Assembly (NCBI GenBank): GCA_947359465.1
Contig: OX375877.1
Span: 70,816,698-70,880,697 of the forward strand
DNA: 64,000 nucleotides
Reading direction: 5' to 3'
Origin: Metellina segmentata
Lineage: Eukaryota > Arthropoda > Arachnida > Araneae > Tetragnathidae
Part shown: positions 48,801 through 58,918 of the stretch, piece by piece
Numbering within the stretch: the first letter of the stretch is position 1
Layout: every line of letters starts with the position of its first letter
Translations under genes and position numbers: made by a program
The notes under the pieces: generated by a model
The model's database searches: none
Told to the model about the DNA's origin: nothing
The model's input: only the letters and a program-made list of their open reading frames with translations

Positions 48801-51800
48801 CTAGGTCATTCTTCTTTGTAGGAAAGCCATATTTCTTCTTGGAACACACTCAATGAGTCCAGCAGAATGAGCACCAATTTTTATCCCTTTATTTTCTTAG
48901 AATTATGTTTTTTACTTGGCGTGTTTCATTTGTCACCGAAAATATACTCATACTCAAATAATCGAGCAATGAGTTTTAAATTTAAGGGAATGGATAAAAA
49001 AATCCTGTAGGATTTAGTTGACTGATCTCCATAGCGCTTGAAACTATGTTTGTTATTATTGCAAATTGCCATTTCATCGAACAATTTCGATCTAAAAATT
49101 TGGATAATAATGCATATGACGCATGGACAAGAATGCAACTGAATAACTCTTTAGGTCTCCTCATTTTAACTACATTTGATAAATTTAACAATACACATTT
49201 TGATGTATTTTCTACTTGGAGTTGTATCTAGATGAAAATATCTTCAGTCTAGCATTTAAACGAATTTCAGAATGCAACTAATTCAGATGCGCGAGCTTGC
49301 TTCAAAAGATAGCTGAAGAAGATAGAAGTTACAATACACATTATTCTTGCTCAAGAAATAAGATATCCTCAACCTATTAAGAGTGATTGAATTTGAAAAC
49401 CCATGATGTTGCAGACGTGGAAATTATTATCCGTCTGCGCCATTTCGATTCTGCAACTAACTGATATAGATTTTATCCTGAAACGAAACAGTCTCAATTA
49501 TTTCCGTATATCCTTGTATTCATACTCCTTGTACAAGTGCTATTCCTCATTACTATGGATAACATTTTCTCGGATGAACTTTGATCTTTAATTTTTAAGC
49601 TCGGTGAAGCGTGGAATCTTCCTTCTAAAAGATGGAGCCTGACTAAGCTTTCCTCGTTAACAAAGAGACTACTGTTTTCGAATATTTAAAGTATGTAAGA
49701 GGATCGCTTGATAAGTATGGTAAAAAAGATAACAAGTGGAACTTTCTGTCCCAACCACGATTGAACTTTAGGAACAGACCCCCTCGCTCCCTTAATATAT
49801 TATAGTTGAGGCTCGCCCCTTCAAACATGAGTACAACAATAAAATATTCCTTTATCCTAATGTGTAATGGCCTTAGACCTATAACACTTAGTTTAATGAT
49901 ATGGCAATTCTATTGTGATTACGATACAGGTGGAAGAACCCTCTAACATTTTTCCTCAATATATGCCGTGTAATAGGTTAGTGCCAGAATTAGAATCGAT
50001 GGTGAATTATCTGAAGTTATGTAAACAACTATTATGTTTCTCTGCACCTGTGCTTCTCAAAGGGTGTGCCCCGGCACACTGGTGTACCCGGTGACATGCC
50101 TAGGTGTCCCCTATGAAATTTATGGATATAAAAATAAATTTATAGTCATATAGTTAAGTATACAACACTGTCTTCTTTTCAGCATTAAAATGCTCTTTGC
50201 AGCAAATCACTATTATTCTATTAACCTTTACGATGCGGCAGATTGACTTCTGTTACCACTAAACTATCGCTTACATCAGCGGTATGGTAGCGGTGTATGT
50301 TATCCCCCTTTTAAGTAATCGCTAGCATCGATTGCCATTTACCAGTTGTAAGCGACTTCTGGGGATGCTTTCTTTTGTTCGTTGGCCCCCGCCGAACGTG
50401 AGGTGTAAACGCTTTGGGGAAAGCAGAAAGTCGTCAGGTGTTATCTCTTCTCACGCCAAACGATACCATGAAAGGAAAGCGTCAGTCGTATATGAAACTC
50501 ACGGTCCTATCGCTCAAGTTAGATAATTAGGTATGGGGGCTCGGAGAATCAGGAGAAAAGCCGTTATGTGAGACGGTTGAAAAAAATCTAAGCTCCGTAG
50601 CGTAAAGGTTAAGAAGAGCGGGGTAAGTATGCAAGAAGGTTTTATACACGCAGTAAACTTGTACAGACGTGATTTGTACTGATACGCAGGTTCTCAAGGT
50701 CGCGCCATGCGGCTGCCGTGAAGCTGCCACGTTAGTAGTAATAGGGGTTGTGCAAGTGGAAGTGATGTGATTAAGAGTGCAGCGTTTCTTCGTGTGACAG
50801 GTTTTCGGATAACAGATAAATATATAATAACTATACACCCATACAAAATGTAAGATTAAAAAAGTTCGTAACAATGATGAATGTGATCCTGGAAGTGGCT
50901 ACAGCTTAGTGTAGGAAACGATTCCAGTACGCATGCCAAAGCGTTGCTTACTCGGAAATACAACGAAAGGTATTTAGGCTTTGGTTTATATTGGACTGGA
51001 AAAATTGATGATCCTCTGCCGATATGTTTAGTATGTGGATTTAAAATGTCAAATGAATCATTGGTTATTAGTAAACTGAGTCTAAACTTAGTGAACATTT
51101 TGAAACCAAGCACTCTCATTAACTTCTCTCTTTACTAAAGATTGTAAGAACAGCACAAAGAAACTCGTCACTCTCTTCAAACGTGTAATGACGGTTTCTG
51201 AAAAGCTCAAATTGCTTCTTACGTGGTTTCTGAACTAATGGCACAAAATTTGACAGCTCTTATTTTAAGATAGTCATTCTGCTTGCGTGTAAAAAGATTG
51301 TGAATACATTGCTGGAAAATGAAGCAGCAAAATAAATAAGTAAGATCGCCCAGTCCACAGACGTATTCTAGGTATTTCATCTAACATCGAGAAAAATGTT
51401 TGCAGTAATGAACTTCAGTCTTCAGATTTTGCATCATAAGTAGATGAGTCAACGCCAACAAAGCGCAACTCTTGCATTTATTCGTTTTATTGGTGAAGAA
51501 ACAATTGTAAGTCGGTTTCTTTTTTGAAAAGAATTTAGTGTCACCACAAAGGGTGTTGACGTTTTCAACCTTTTGAATAATTACCTTTGCAAATGGCAAA
51601 TATTATGGAAGTGTGTATCGGCATTTGTACAGATGGAGCTCCATCAATGGTATGATGCTTTAATGGTCTTACATCCCTTGTAAAAAATTAAAATGTCGTC
51701 ATAACTCACAAATTTCTGCATAAAGAAGTCTTGGAGGCAAAAAAATTGTGAGACAATTCAAGAAAATTTTTTCATCAAGCTGTTGAGATGGTAAATTTTA

Positions 51801-54800
51801 TAAAAACAAGTCCTATAAATACACGCGTATTCGAACAATTTTATATTGGAATGGATTTTCAACACAGACGCCTGCTTAAGCACATCGAAGTGTGATGGCT
51901 TTCAAAACGGAAAGAACTTTTAGTGTATTTTTGGAACGACAAGAACTACTTAAGTTTTATGAAGAAATGAAACACAAAAACACTTTTTTGTGAGTTCCTT
52001 CGAAGAAAATTTTGGACGACCTGATTACCGTGTATTTGGCTGATATATATTAAACACCTCAATATTTTGAATACCATCATGCAAAGAAAAGAAAATATTT
52101 TGATATCTACTGACAAAATGAAAGCATTTCATAAAAAACTACTTATCTGGAAGAAAAAGTTTCCGAGAGTAATTTGGAAAAGTTTCTCTTGGTAAATAAG
52201 ACCAACATAAATTATATTTTTCCTGCAACAGCTAAACATTTGGCAAGTTTGGAAGATAATTTTAATTCTAATTTTCCATCACTTAACACTGAACAATACG
52301 CTTGGATTTGAAATCCATTCATAGACGATGTTCAGATGATACTGGTTTAACATTAACAGAAGAACTGACTGCTATATCCATCGATGGTGGACTGATGATT
52401 AAATCTAAGGAACTGTCCCTTGAAAAATTTTGTATTTCAATCAGAGAAGACTATCAGTCAATATATAAAAACACTGATAATTTTACAGCAATTTTCAACA
52501 TTATATTGATGCGAATTAGGATTTTCTATTCTCACTTTCATCAAGTGCAAAAAGAGATCAAGTCTTAAATATATTTTAAGAGAGTTTGGCTTATATCATA
52601 CATACACCCCAACATTGAAGAAATCGTCAAGGTTCATCTTTCTCATCAGCAAAAATTAAACGAATAAAGGTACGTAGCATTTTAAAGTTATTTCTATATT
52701 TCTTTGCTTTTATTGCATCTTATTTCTTAGCATTTTGTGTGTGATGTTTACTACTTTTTGTAGAGCTTCAAGTGTGCTACGACTTCAAAAAGTCTGAGTA
52801 CTACTAGTCTACAATAAGGAAGACGTCCCCTATTATTATGAGACCATTATTACTAGAAGGGCATTATTGTGTGCAAGGTTCCAAGATAAGCCACTTTTGC
52901 ATGACAGGTTGTTGACGTCATGATGTGAGGCCAATAACCCGTCCTTTCGTATTATCACGCACAAGCAAGTTAGTAAAGCAGCGCTGGACACGACAATTGT
53001 ATAGACGACTCTGGGGACAATGTACATGTCACGTCCTTGCGATTCGTTATAATCCGAATTATACTTCTCACGATTCTGGAATGATAAACAACTCACTGAA
53101 ATGGTTTATTATGTTTTCATTGAACCAACTACTGCAGACTTTATTCAAAGAACTAATTTTCGAAATGATGGAAATATCGATGGTAACAGCAGTAACAAGA
53201 AAAAGATGCACACAACGAATACTTACGGAGGCTTCATTCCTTCAAATAGGCCAGTAGTCATTAGAGTTGGACAGATCGTAGTCACTTTCACACCTGTAAA
53301 CTTCTGGGATATCAGCTCTTGGCCAAGCGACTCCATAAAACCAACGGCAGCGTATTTGCTAGCACAGTAGTCGGTGAGATTGACAACAGGCGCTTTACCC
53401 GCTAAGCTGGCTATGGCCACGATGTGACCCTTGTTGGTCTGAATCATTGCGGGCAGGAAAGCTTTACAAGTCTGAAAGAATTATACACCAGAAACTAAAA
53501 TTTTCAATTTGCAGACAATATTTCAAAACAAAGGATTGTAAAGTTTTGTATCACCTTTTAATGTGTAAGATAAATAGAACTAGGGGGCCTGCCCCCTGCT
53601 CGCTAACGCTCGCCAACCCACGGAGGATTGCTTCGCAAACCTCATTGGTTCGCTGCGCGAACCTATACTCGCTTCGCTCGCCTCAATGAAGACATGTGTC
53701 CTAGCAGAAGGGATTGTTTACAAAATATGTTACCAAAAAAATGTTTTTCAAATCTAAATTTGCTGTATTACAGAAAAAATATATACAGTATCTCTAAAAT
53801 CAGAATTCAAATTGAAACTTTGTGCAAATTTGACTTGAAATGTGAGCGTTGCTTTGGAAATTGAATACCCAGCATGTTGTTTGTGTGTACATTTTCCCAG
53901 CACTCAAACGACCCACACTTTTTCATTGAGTTTGTTGCCGAAAGTTGTAGTGCAAGCGTCTTGTTGAACTATAATTTTTGGCCCTGAAAAGGACCGTTTT
54001 TTAAATGGCCCTGAAAAGATCCTCCGCTTCCTTTGATTTCTATTATAAACTAACTGCAACAGCTCATTAAAATTTCCTTTTTTTTTCTCAATAAAATTTC
54101 ATCCGATAACGCTATAAATTCAATCGATGCGCGAGACTTCGCGATAAACAAACAATCGTACAGTGTTGCCAAAACGCGATTACAAATAACGTCTTTTTTG
54201 CGTGCCACGTAAGAGAATTATATATATAGATAGCTTTAACATTTTAACTGAATAGTTAAAACAAATACAATACAGAAACTTCATAAGAAAAAAGAGGTTG
54301 GTAATATGGTAATGGTAAATTTAAACTTCCAAACTACCCTAGATTGCAACACAACATGAATTGATGGTAATTTTTTAATTAACGTCGTACTAGGGAAAGA
54401 CAACGGACTATTTATGACGGTCCGCGATCGATCCCCTAAAGCTTCGGTTTCCTAAGAAAGTGGAGCCGTTATCTAACAGCCGTGCTACGTCATGATGCCG
54501 CGGGCATAACTAGACCACCGTCTAAACAAGAGTCCAGAGGTGTCAACTTAGACAGACAGAATTCATTAGAGAATGGTCAATACAGACGGCTGTCGTGGTT
54601 TATTTTATTTGAGAAACAAAACAAAAAATAGTTTTTTATTCGCTAGTTTAAAGTTTCTAACTTCGGGATCGTTGAAGATGGAGTGAAAATTTCAACAGAT
54701 TTCAAATCAACGTAAATTTTTACGCCAGATCGATATCAAAACAGTTTCATTATTCAATTATTTACCATTTGATTATTTAATTATTTATTAAATAATTAAT

Positions 54801-56470
54801 TATTTATTTAAAGAAAATCACATTTAAGGTATCGATCTGGTGTCAAATTTTTCGCAGATTTCAAATCCGTTGAAATTTTTATTCTGTGTTTAACGATCCC
54901 GATTTTACAAAAGCGAACTAATCAATGGCAGTCAAAAATGTTTGTTTGTTTTGCTCCTCTTCGCTCGAATCGTTTGGCGCAGGAAATGAAATCTTGCCGC
55001 TGCAAAAGAAAAAATGTTCCCCAACTGTTTGAGACCGCTATGACGACAGTCATGGAGATGGCGGCTCCGATAATTTTCGTTACGCTCACAAACAACGCTC
55101 TCTAGGAAACCAACACCATGTGTTAGTATAAACAACGTTTTAGTGATTTCACCCACAGCTACATCACAGCTACGCTTTCTTTGGAAACCGAGGCTTAAGG
55201 GATGGATCCGAGGACAACACCACGTAATTTTGAGCCACGGTCTGATGACGAAGCTACACCTGAGCTGGTACCCCACTCTCCAAACTTCCACACCAATCCA
55301 ATGTGCGGACTTTCGGCCACGACATATTTAAGGTGCATCAGCCGCCCCTATACAAATATCTATGCGCTGACCAGGATTCGAACCAGGAACCTTCCGATCG
55401 GAAAAAGTTGAATAATTATTAAAGGCATCTGGGGTACAATATATTTTTGAAACAACACATACAACAACATTCTAATTTCTAAGAAAATGTGATTAAAATT
55501 TACTTTGTATCAGAGTATAATGTAAATTATCATTCCAATAACAGAAACTTAGTCAAAAGTAACACAGTTTCAGTTTTCATAACAATACAAATAACTGTAA
55601 TTAAACAAAAACAAAATTATTGAATAGCAGTATGCAATGAAAAATAATCACGATAGTTTAATTCTGTCAGAAGAAAGCAGTTACCCCAACACATTATTTA
55701 AGTAATATTATTTCATTTCGTTTATAAATAACCCAGAGAAATGATCATGGTGAATATGCTTATACTACATTATATGCATTCTTTTCCTTTAGAAATCCAG
55801 CTATGTATAAACTAAGGTAAATTTTACTATACAATTGACACACTGTGTTTTCTTTTCACGAGAAGACTTACAATGTATTGATTGAGATTTGGAAGAAAAA
55901 TGTTTAGCGAATTGGTTGTTCCAGAAATATTATTACATGAGAACTGCATAAAATAACATTTCAAACTCGAAATAAAGAGAAAAAACTCACCCAAAAATGA
56001 GCTGTTGCATTCACATCCATGGTCAGCTGTATCTTTTCATCTGGAATATCCAGGAACCGCTTTCCGGAAACGACTCCCGCATTGTTGACCAAAACGTCAA
56101 CCTTGCCCACGTCCCTCTTGATGAGGTCCGCCACTTCGTATACTTTGTGGCGATCGGAAACATCGCATTCGTACACGAATGAGCTGGTATTGGGTTCCAA
56201 AAGCTTTTGGGTATCCAGCAGAGAATCTTTGTAGAGGTCTAAAAGTACTAGTCGAGTAGATAGCTTGGAGAACTGGATTGCCAGCTCTCTCCCTAGACCG
56301 CTACCCGCTCCGGTGATTAGAACTGTCTGTCCGGTAAGGTTTTTCTTGACTAGAAACTTTTTGGGGACGAACAGGAGAATCACGGCTGCTTTTAGGCAAC
56401 CGTACACTATTACAGGACTCATCAGAATAAACTGAAGTATGAGTTTGAAAGGTATATTCAGGCAAGCCAT
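45755..56470 (-). CDS. Short-chain dehydrogenase, SDR16C type (retinol / 17-beta-HSD-like)
   Basis: Coding exons on the minus strand: 56470-55991, 53471-53227, 48069-47953 and 45857-45755, total 945 nt, 314 residues plus stop. All junctions are GT-AG in matching phase (0, 2, 2). The protein is an NAD(P)-dependent oxidoreductase of the classical SDR fold. Residues 10-36 are hydrophobic, a membrane or lipid-droplet anchor as in SDR16C enzymes. TGAGSGLG (53-60) binds the cofactor; Asp78 after the second strand favours NAD(H). Further motifs: CDVS (102-105), NNAG (129-132), Asn154, Ser182 (IASLAG), Tyr195 and Lys199 (YCASK). Closest in layout to epidermal retinol dehydrogenase 2 and 17-beta-HSD 11/13. 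Substrate not determinable; retinoid or steroid, or in arthropods possibly other lipid alcohols. The start has a good context (tcaacATGG). The introns are large and full of TEs. It looks functional. Confidence 0.9.
46094..46317. repeat. Perfect 112-bp tandem duplication
   Basis: Units 46094-46205 and 46206-46317 appear identical ('ctttcttccgttacggaatg'...'gctttggaaccatgccat'). Each unit contains TGACGTCA twice. The lack of differences implies a very recent duplication or active homogenisation. It is within the last intron of the SDR gene. Confidence 0.85.
46827..47722 (+). mobile_element. hAT-type element made of CATCGATG hairpins
   Basis: The ends are TAGGGATGCGACATCGATGT and its reverse, with flanks gtagctat (46819-46826) and ttagctat (47723-47730), a 7/8 target duplication. 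The interior has no transposase. It consists of repeated 'aaaacatcgatgtttt' palindromes and at least four tandem copies (near 47140, 47295, 47460, 47555) of a block running 'gttgctaaaccagttttaag' to 'tttaaat.cactgaatttta', some of which start with the element's own terminus ('cgatgtcgcatc.ctag'). It looks as if the terminal region has been amplified internally. It lies in the last intron of the SDR gene. Confidence 0.75.
47953..48069 (-). CDS. SDR16C-like gene, coding exon 3
   Basis: Preceded by 'ttttatttcag' and followed by GTAAGAG. Reads LLVSYTPEYVAARTIQAIVE then EKEVLLLPEFMVIPLILHL, matching the family's C-terminal substrate-lid region (L.P.Y.A..I..AI....V.L..P). Phase 2 in and out. Confidence 0.85.
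48075..50040. other. SDR intron sequence without recognised gene
   Basis: Part of the intron between exons 2 and 3. Several open frames of 60-80 codons on both strands (one Lys/Arg-rich near 48300) lack domains and splice context. Confidence 0.35.
50225..50608. mobile_element. TTAA-flanked MITE (piggyBac-like)
   Basis: TTAA at 50221-50224 and 50609-50612 flank inverted ends CCTTTACGATGCGG and, reversed, CCTTTACGCTACGG (12 of 14 equal). 384 bp, no transposase. TTAA target and CCTTT ends fit a piggyBac-derived miniature element. It is nested inside the hAT element, so it is younger than it. Confidence 0.75.
50944..52600 (+). pseudogene. ZBED5-like hAT transposase pseudogene
   Basis: The N-terminal BED finger region is readable at 50944-51120: KYNERYLGFGLYWTGKIDDP then LPICLVCGFKMSNESLVISK. 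Next, in changing frames, come a VNTLLENEAAK block, NELQSSDFAS*VDEST (first Asp), MEVCIGICTDGAPSMV at about 51612 (second Asp), then KKILDDLITVYLADIY, NYIFPATAKHLASLEDNFNS and NPFIDDVQ towards 52330. There are many stops and frameshifts, and the C-terminal dimerisation block is not clear. The order of motifs identifies a ZBED5-type transposase. Confidence 0.75.
53227..53471 (-). CDS. SDR16C-like gene, coding exon 2 (active site)
   Basis: Preceded on the minus strand by 'attctttcag', then TCKAFLPAMIQTNKGHIVAI. Contains Ser182, Tyr195-x3-Lys199 and the post-catalytic ICPTLMTTGLFEGMKP. The donor is GTAAGT; phase 2 exit. Confidence 0.9.
53580..54230 (-). mobile_element. Non-autonomous Helitron, copy 4
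   Basis: On the minus strand it starts TCTATATATATAATTCTCTT at 54230 (A before it) and ends '...gggggcaggccccctag' at 53580 (T after it). 651 bp. Located in SDR intron 1, about 110 bp from exon 2. Same internal layout as the other three copies. Confidence 0.8.
54345..55410 (-). repeat. SINE split by a MITE
   Basis: The tail half (54360-54439: 'taattaacgtcgtactaggg', 'gacggtccgcgatcgatccc') and the body plus head half (55196-55410: 'gatccgaggacaacaccacg', 'gagctggtaccccactctcc', 'cgctgaccaggattcgaacc' with the reversed B box) are the same SINE interrupted by the element at 54440-55195. Confidence 0.75.
54440..55195. mobile_element. MITE with TAA target duplication (PIF/Harbinger-like)
   Basis: Ends AGCTTCGGTTTCCTAAGAAA and, reversed, AGCCTCGGTTTCCAAAGAAA. 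Flanked by TAA at 54437-54439 and 55196-55198, as expected for PIF/Harbinger (TWA). 756 bp, no transposase. A second palindrome sits in the middle: 'gggatcgttgaagatggagt' at 54667 pairs with sequence ending 'gtttaacgatccc' at 54902, each side continuing into a 'aaatttcaacagatttcaaa'-type arm. That is probably another miniature element nested inside. Confidence 0.75.
55991..56470 (-). CDS. SDR16C-like gene, coding exon 1
   Basis: Residues 1-160. Holds the hydrophobic N-terminus (LILQFILMSPVIVYGC), the nucleotide-binding motif VLITGAGSGLGRELA, NNAG and ends at NATAHFW exactly before GTGAGT (phase 0). Confidence 0.9.
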
Positions 56471-56479
56471 GTTGATGTC

Positions 56480-57820
56480 AAAAGTAACAAATGCAGTCTT
56501 TACTCGAAAATGTTTAAACTTGGAGGTTCCAGTATCGGTCCATTACCAGAAGAATAGTGAGCAAAACATCTTAAAAAATTGGGAAAACTATAGATACAGG
56601 TAGTTGAATTAATCGGTAGATAGCAATCTTGATGGATGTAATTTTTCCTGGATCAGAATCTTCACGTTTACTGGGAGAGCGAGTTTGACAATCGCGGATA
56701 GTCTATCTTTTTCCTGCTACAGGGGCGGTATCAGTAAATTCAATCGGTAATAAACATTGGATAAGTATAAAATGATTTGCACGCGATTGCGTAATTTATT
56801 TTCAAACAATGCTATACTAATATGAAGAGATATGTGGGATTGATGCACAGATTTTGAAATGAATACATTGAATTGGTTTTCATCACGTATTTTCAATTAT
56901 AATATGATAATATTACAAATTTTCATGCATGATTAATTGGTTGGTGCGTTATAGCACTAGGAACAGTTCTAGCTAAACGCTGCCAAGCAATATGGAAAGG
57001 TTTCTACTGCCAAGTAAATGAACATACAAACACACCTACAGCTTGCAGACGATGAGACTTTTTATGAATGTCCTTATTCAATTTAATGCTAATTCTAAGC
57101 AGAACTTTTTTATGCATGTCATTATTCAATTTAATGCTAATTCTAAGCAGTTTCATATTTAAGAGATCAATTTTTGACCTTCGTTTCCCCTTTAAAATCT
57201 TATTAATGAAAACTTACTCCCTTCTGACTTGAGACTGTGTAGAACTTTATATATCTTTAGGTAACATTCACTACCTAGAGCATGTAAAGACAAGCCAATT
57301 AATTTTATAGAACTCTTTAACGAAGAACAAATTTTAATCAGGTGGCATATAAATTTTAAACGTAAAATTTTGAATGTTTTTTGTTTCATTTTGAAAATTA
57401 ATACCCTCAGATCCTGACAAATTTATCACTAGCACTAAAGCTTTTGTAGCAGAATTATACATTCTTTCCTATTCTGTTAATTTTTACAGAAAAGCCTACG
57501 AAACATATATTTTAATAAATTACCACTCCTTTCTGATATAACAATCACTCCCAAATTATTACTATGCTTCTTTCTATACCTTGCACCACAGTTTTTACTG
57601 TGAGTTTATAAGTTTTTTTTTAACAAATTTCCGAGCTTCAATCTACATATTTTGAGTTTTGCATGTCTTAAGATCAGTCATTGTAGATAATTTGGTACAT
57701 GAGCTCTTATTAAGTTTTATTTTATGTTATATTTTACTTAGATTACCTGATCTTCGTAGAAAAATGCCAAATTTATTTAAGTGTGAGTAAAATAAATCTT
57801 TAAGAAATTATTCGGGGGGG
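56480..57820. other. 5' flank of the SDR gene
   Basis: Upstream region of the SDR start. No clear TATA box at a standard distance on the minus strand and no second gene. A 48-bp tandem duplication lies at 57060-57152. Confidence 0.35.
57060..57152. repeat. 48-bp tandem duplication
   Basis: 'ttattcaatttaatgctaat' + 'tctaagcag' starts at 57074 and again at 57122, preceded both times by 'tttatg.atgtc'. Nearly identical copies. Confidence 0.65.
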
Positions 57821-57884
57821 GGATTTTTATACCTTCTGTACCTTAATTTGGACTCAAATCCTATACATGCGAATCCATCAAAGT

Positions 57885-57975
57885 AATCCTGCTGTGTGAT
57901 AAAACTACAAAATGACGAAGGGTGACATTAAGGTAACTTACTTCAAAAGACGAAGTTCTTTTGAAGTTTTTCGGA
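57885..57975 (+). repeat. Dispersed repeat shared with 8085-8180
   Basis: 'tacaaaatgacgaagggtga' followed by 'cttcaaaagacgaagtt' matches the other copy in order. Confidence 0.4.
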
Positions 57976-58385
57976 TAAGGATTGTGAAGAATTTACGGCA
58001 AATACTCTAGCACTCATAGTTTTCCTAGCAATATTCTTTTATTTGCCGTATTCTTGCACCAGGCGATGCAACATTTTCGAATTTCATCATCTTCAAGGGA
58101 AGGATGATAAATTAATTTTTCTGATAAGGTGTTCACCATTAATGTTTTGTAAAAGTGAATGCATTTTTTCTTGAAAATTTCATTTTGTGGCAAGAGCAAT
58201 AATAAAAGAACTTGTTTTAAAGCTGAATGTCTTCAGTGCATACAAAGCAAATATAAGCTACTATAATTTTTAATGGTAAATCGATACAACAGCGTTTTTT
58301 AAAAAGAAAATCATTGTTTTCAACAAACTTTTAACATATGTAATAAGTTGCTTAAGTATAGCTTCAACTCGTAAAAAAAGTCACC

Positions 58386-58810
58386 TTGACCTTATATCAA
58401 AAAAGAATTAAATTTAATCAACAGAGCCGTGCAAAAGCTTTTAAAAGATCGCAAAAAATCTCGATGGGACGAAAAGATAAGCTCCCTATGCACAGCAGAC
58501 AACACTATGGAAAATGTTGTAGTCCTTAAAGAAAACAATCTTTAACAAAAAAACCTTACACGGTGCTTCACCGTTAGTTTATATAGAAACCAAAAAAAGC
58601 AGAAGCATTTGCAGTTGCAATGGAGATGCAATTTACAAAAACATGGAACCAAGCTATCGCAATTTTGAGGAGGAAGACCTCGAATATCTTTAAAATTGGA
58701 CAAATGAAACACCATCAACATATAGTAGAGTCCCCACATCTGCCATAAAAATTGAAAACATCATCAAAGTACTCAAAAATCGCAAAGCCTCTGTTAATTC
58801 GCGTAAACGT
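58386..58810 (+). pseudogene. Jockey-like non-LTR pol fragment (before the RT)
   Basis: Reads, with frame changes, LINRAVQKLLKDRKKSRWDE then KISSLCTADNTMWKM, and towards the end SAIKIENIIKVLKNRKASVN, the ...V...I..LKN.KAPG.D block that opens the reverse transcriptase of jockey/CR1 elements. Nothing of the RT core follows. A short decayed fragment adjoining the BEL/Pao element. Confidence 0.55.
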
Positions 58811-58918
58811 AATTATAAAACACAACTTCAGAATATTTGAAAGAACAACATCTACATTTATTTTCTAACGAACGACTACTACACAAGAGTGTTGCCATGC
58901 AGAGACAACTAAGTAATT

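Larger units (their letters stand above)
50048..52803 (+). mobile_element. Decayed hAT (Charlie/ZBED5-like) element in SDR intron
   Basis: The left end 'ctgtgcttctcaaagggtgt' + 'gccccggcacactgg' is the typical Charlie-type terminus. The right end in reverse reads 'tagtactcagactttttgaa' + 'gtcgtagcacacttg', a diverged match. No clear target duplication. The transposase pseudogene lies at 50944-52600, and a TTAA-flanked MITE is nested at 50225-50608. Confidence 0.7.
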
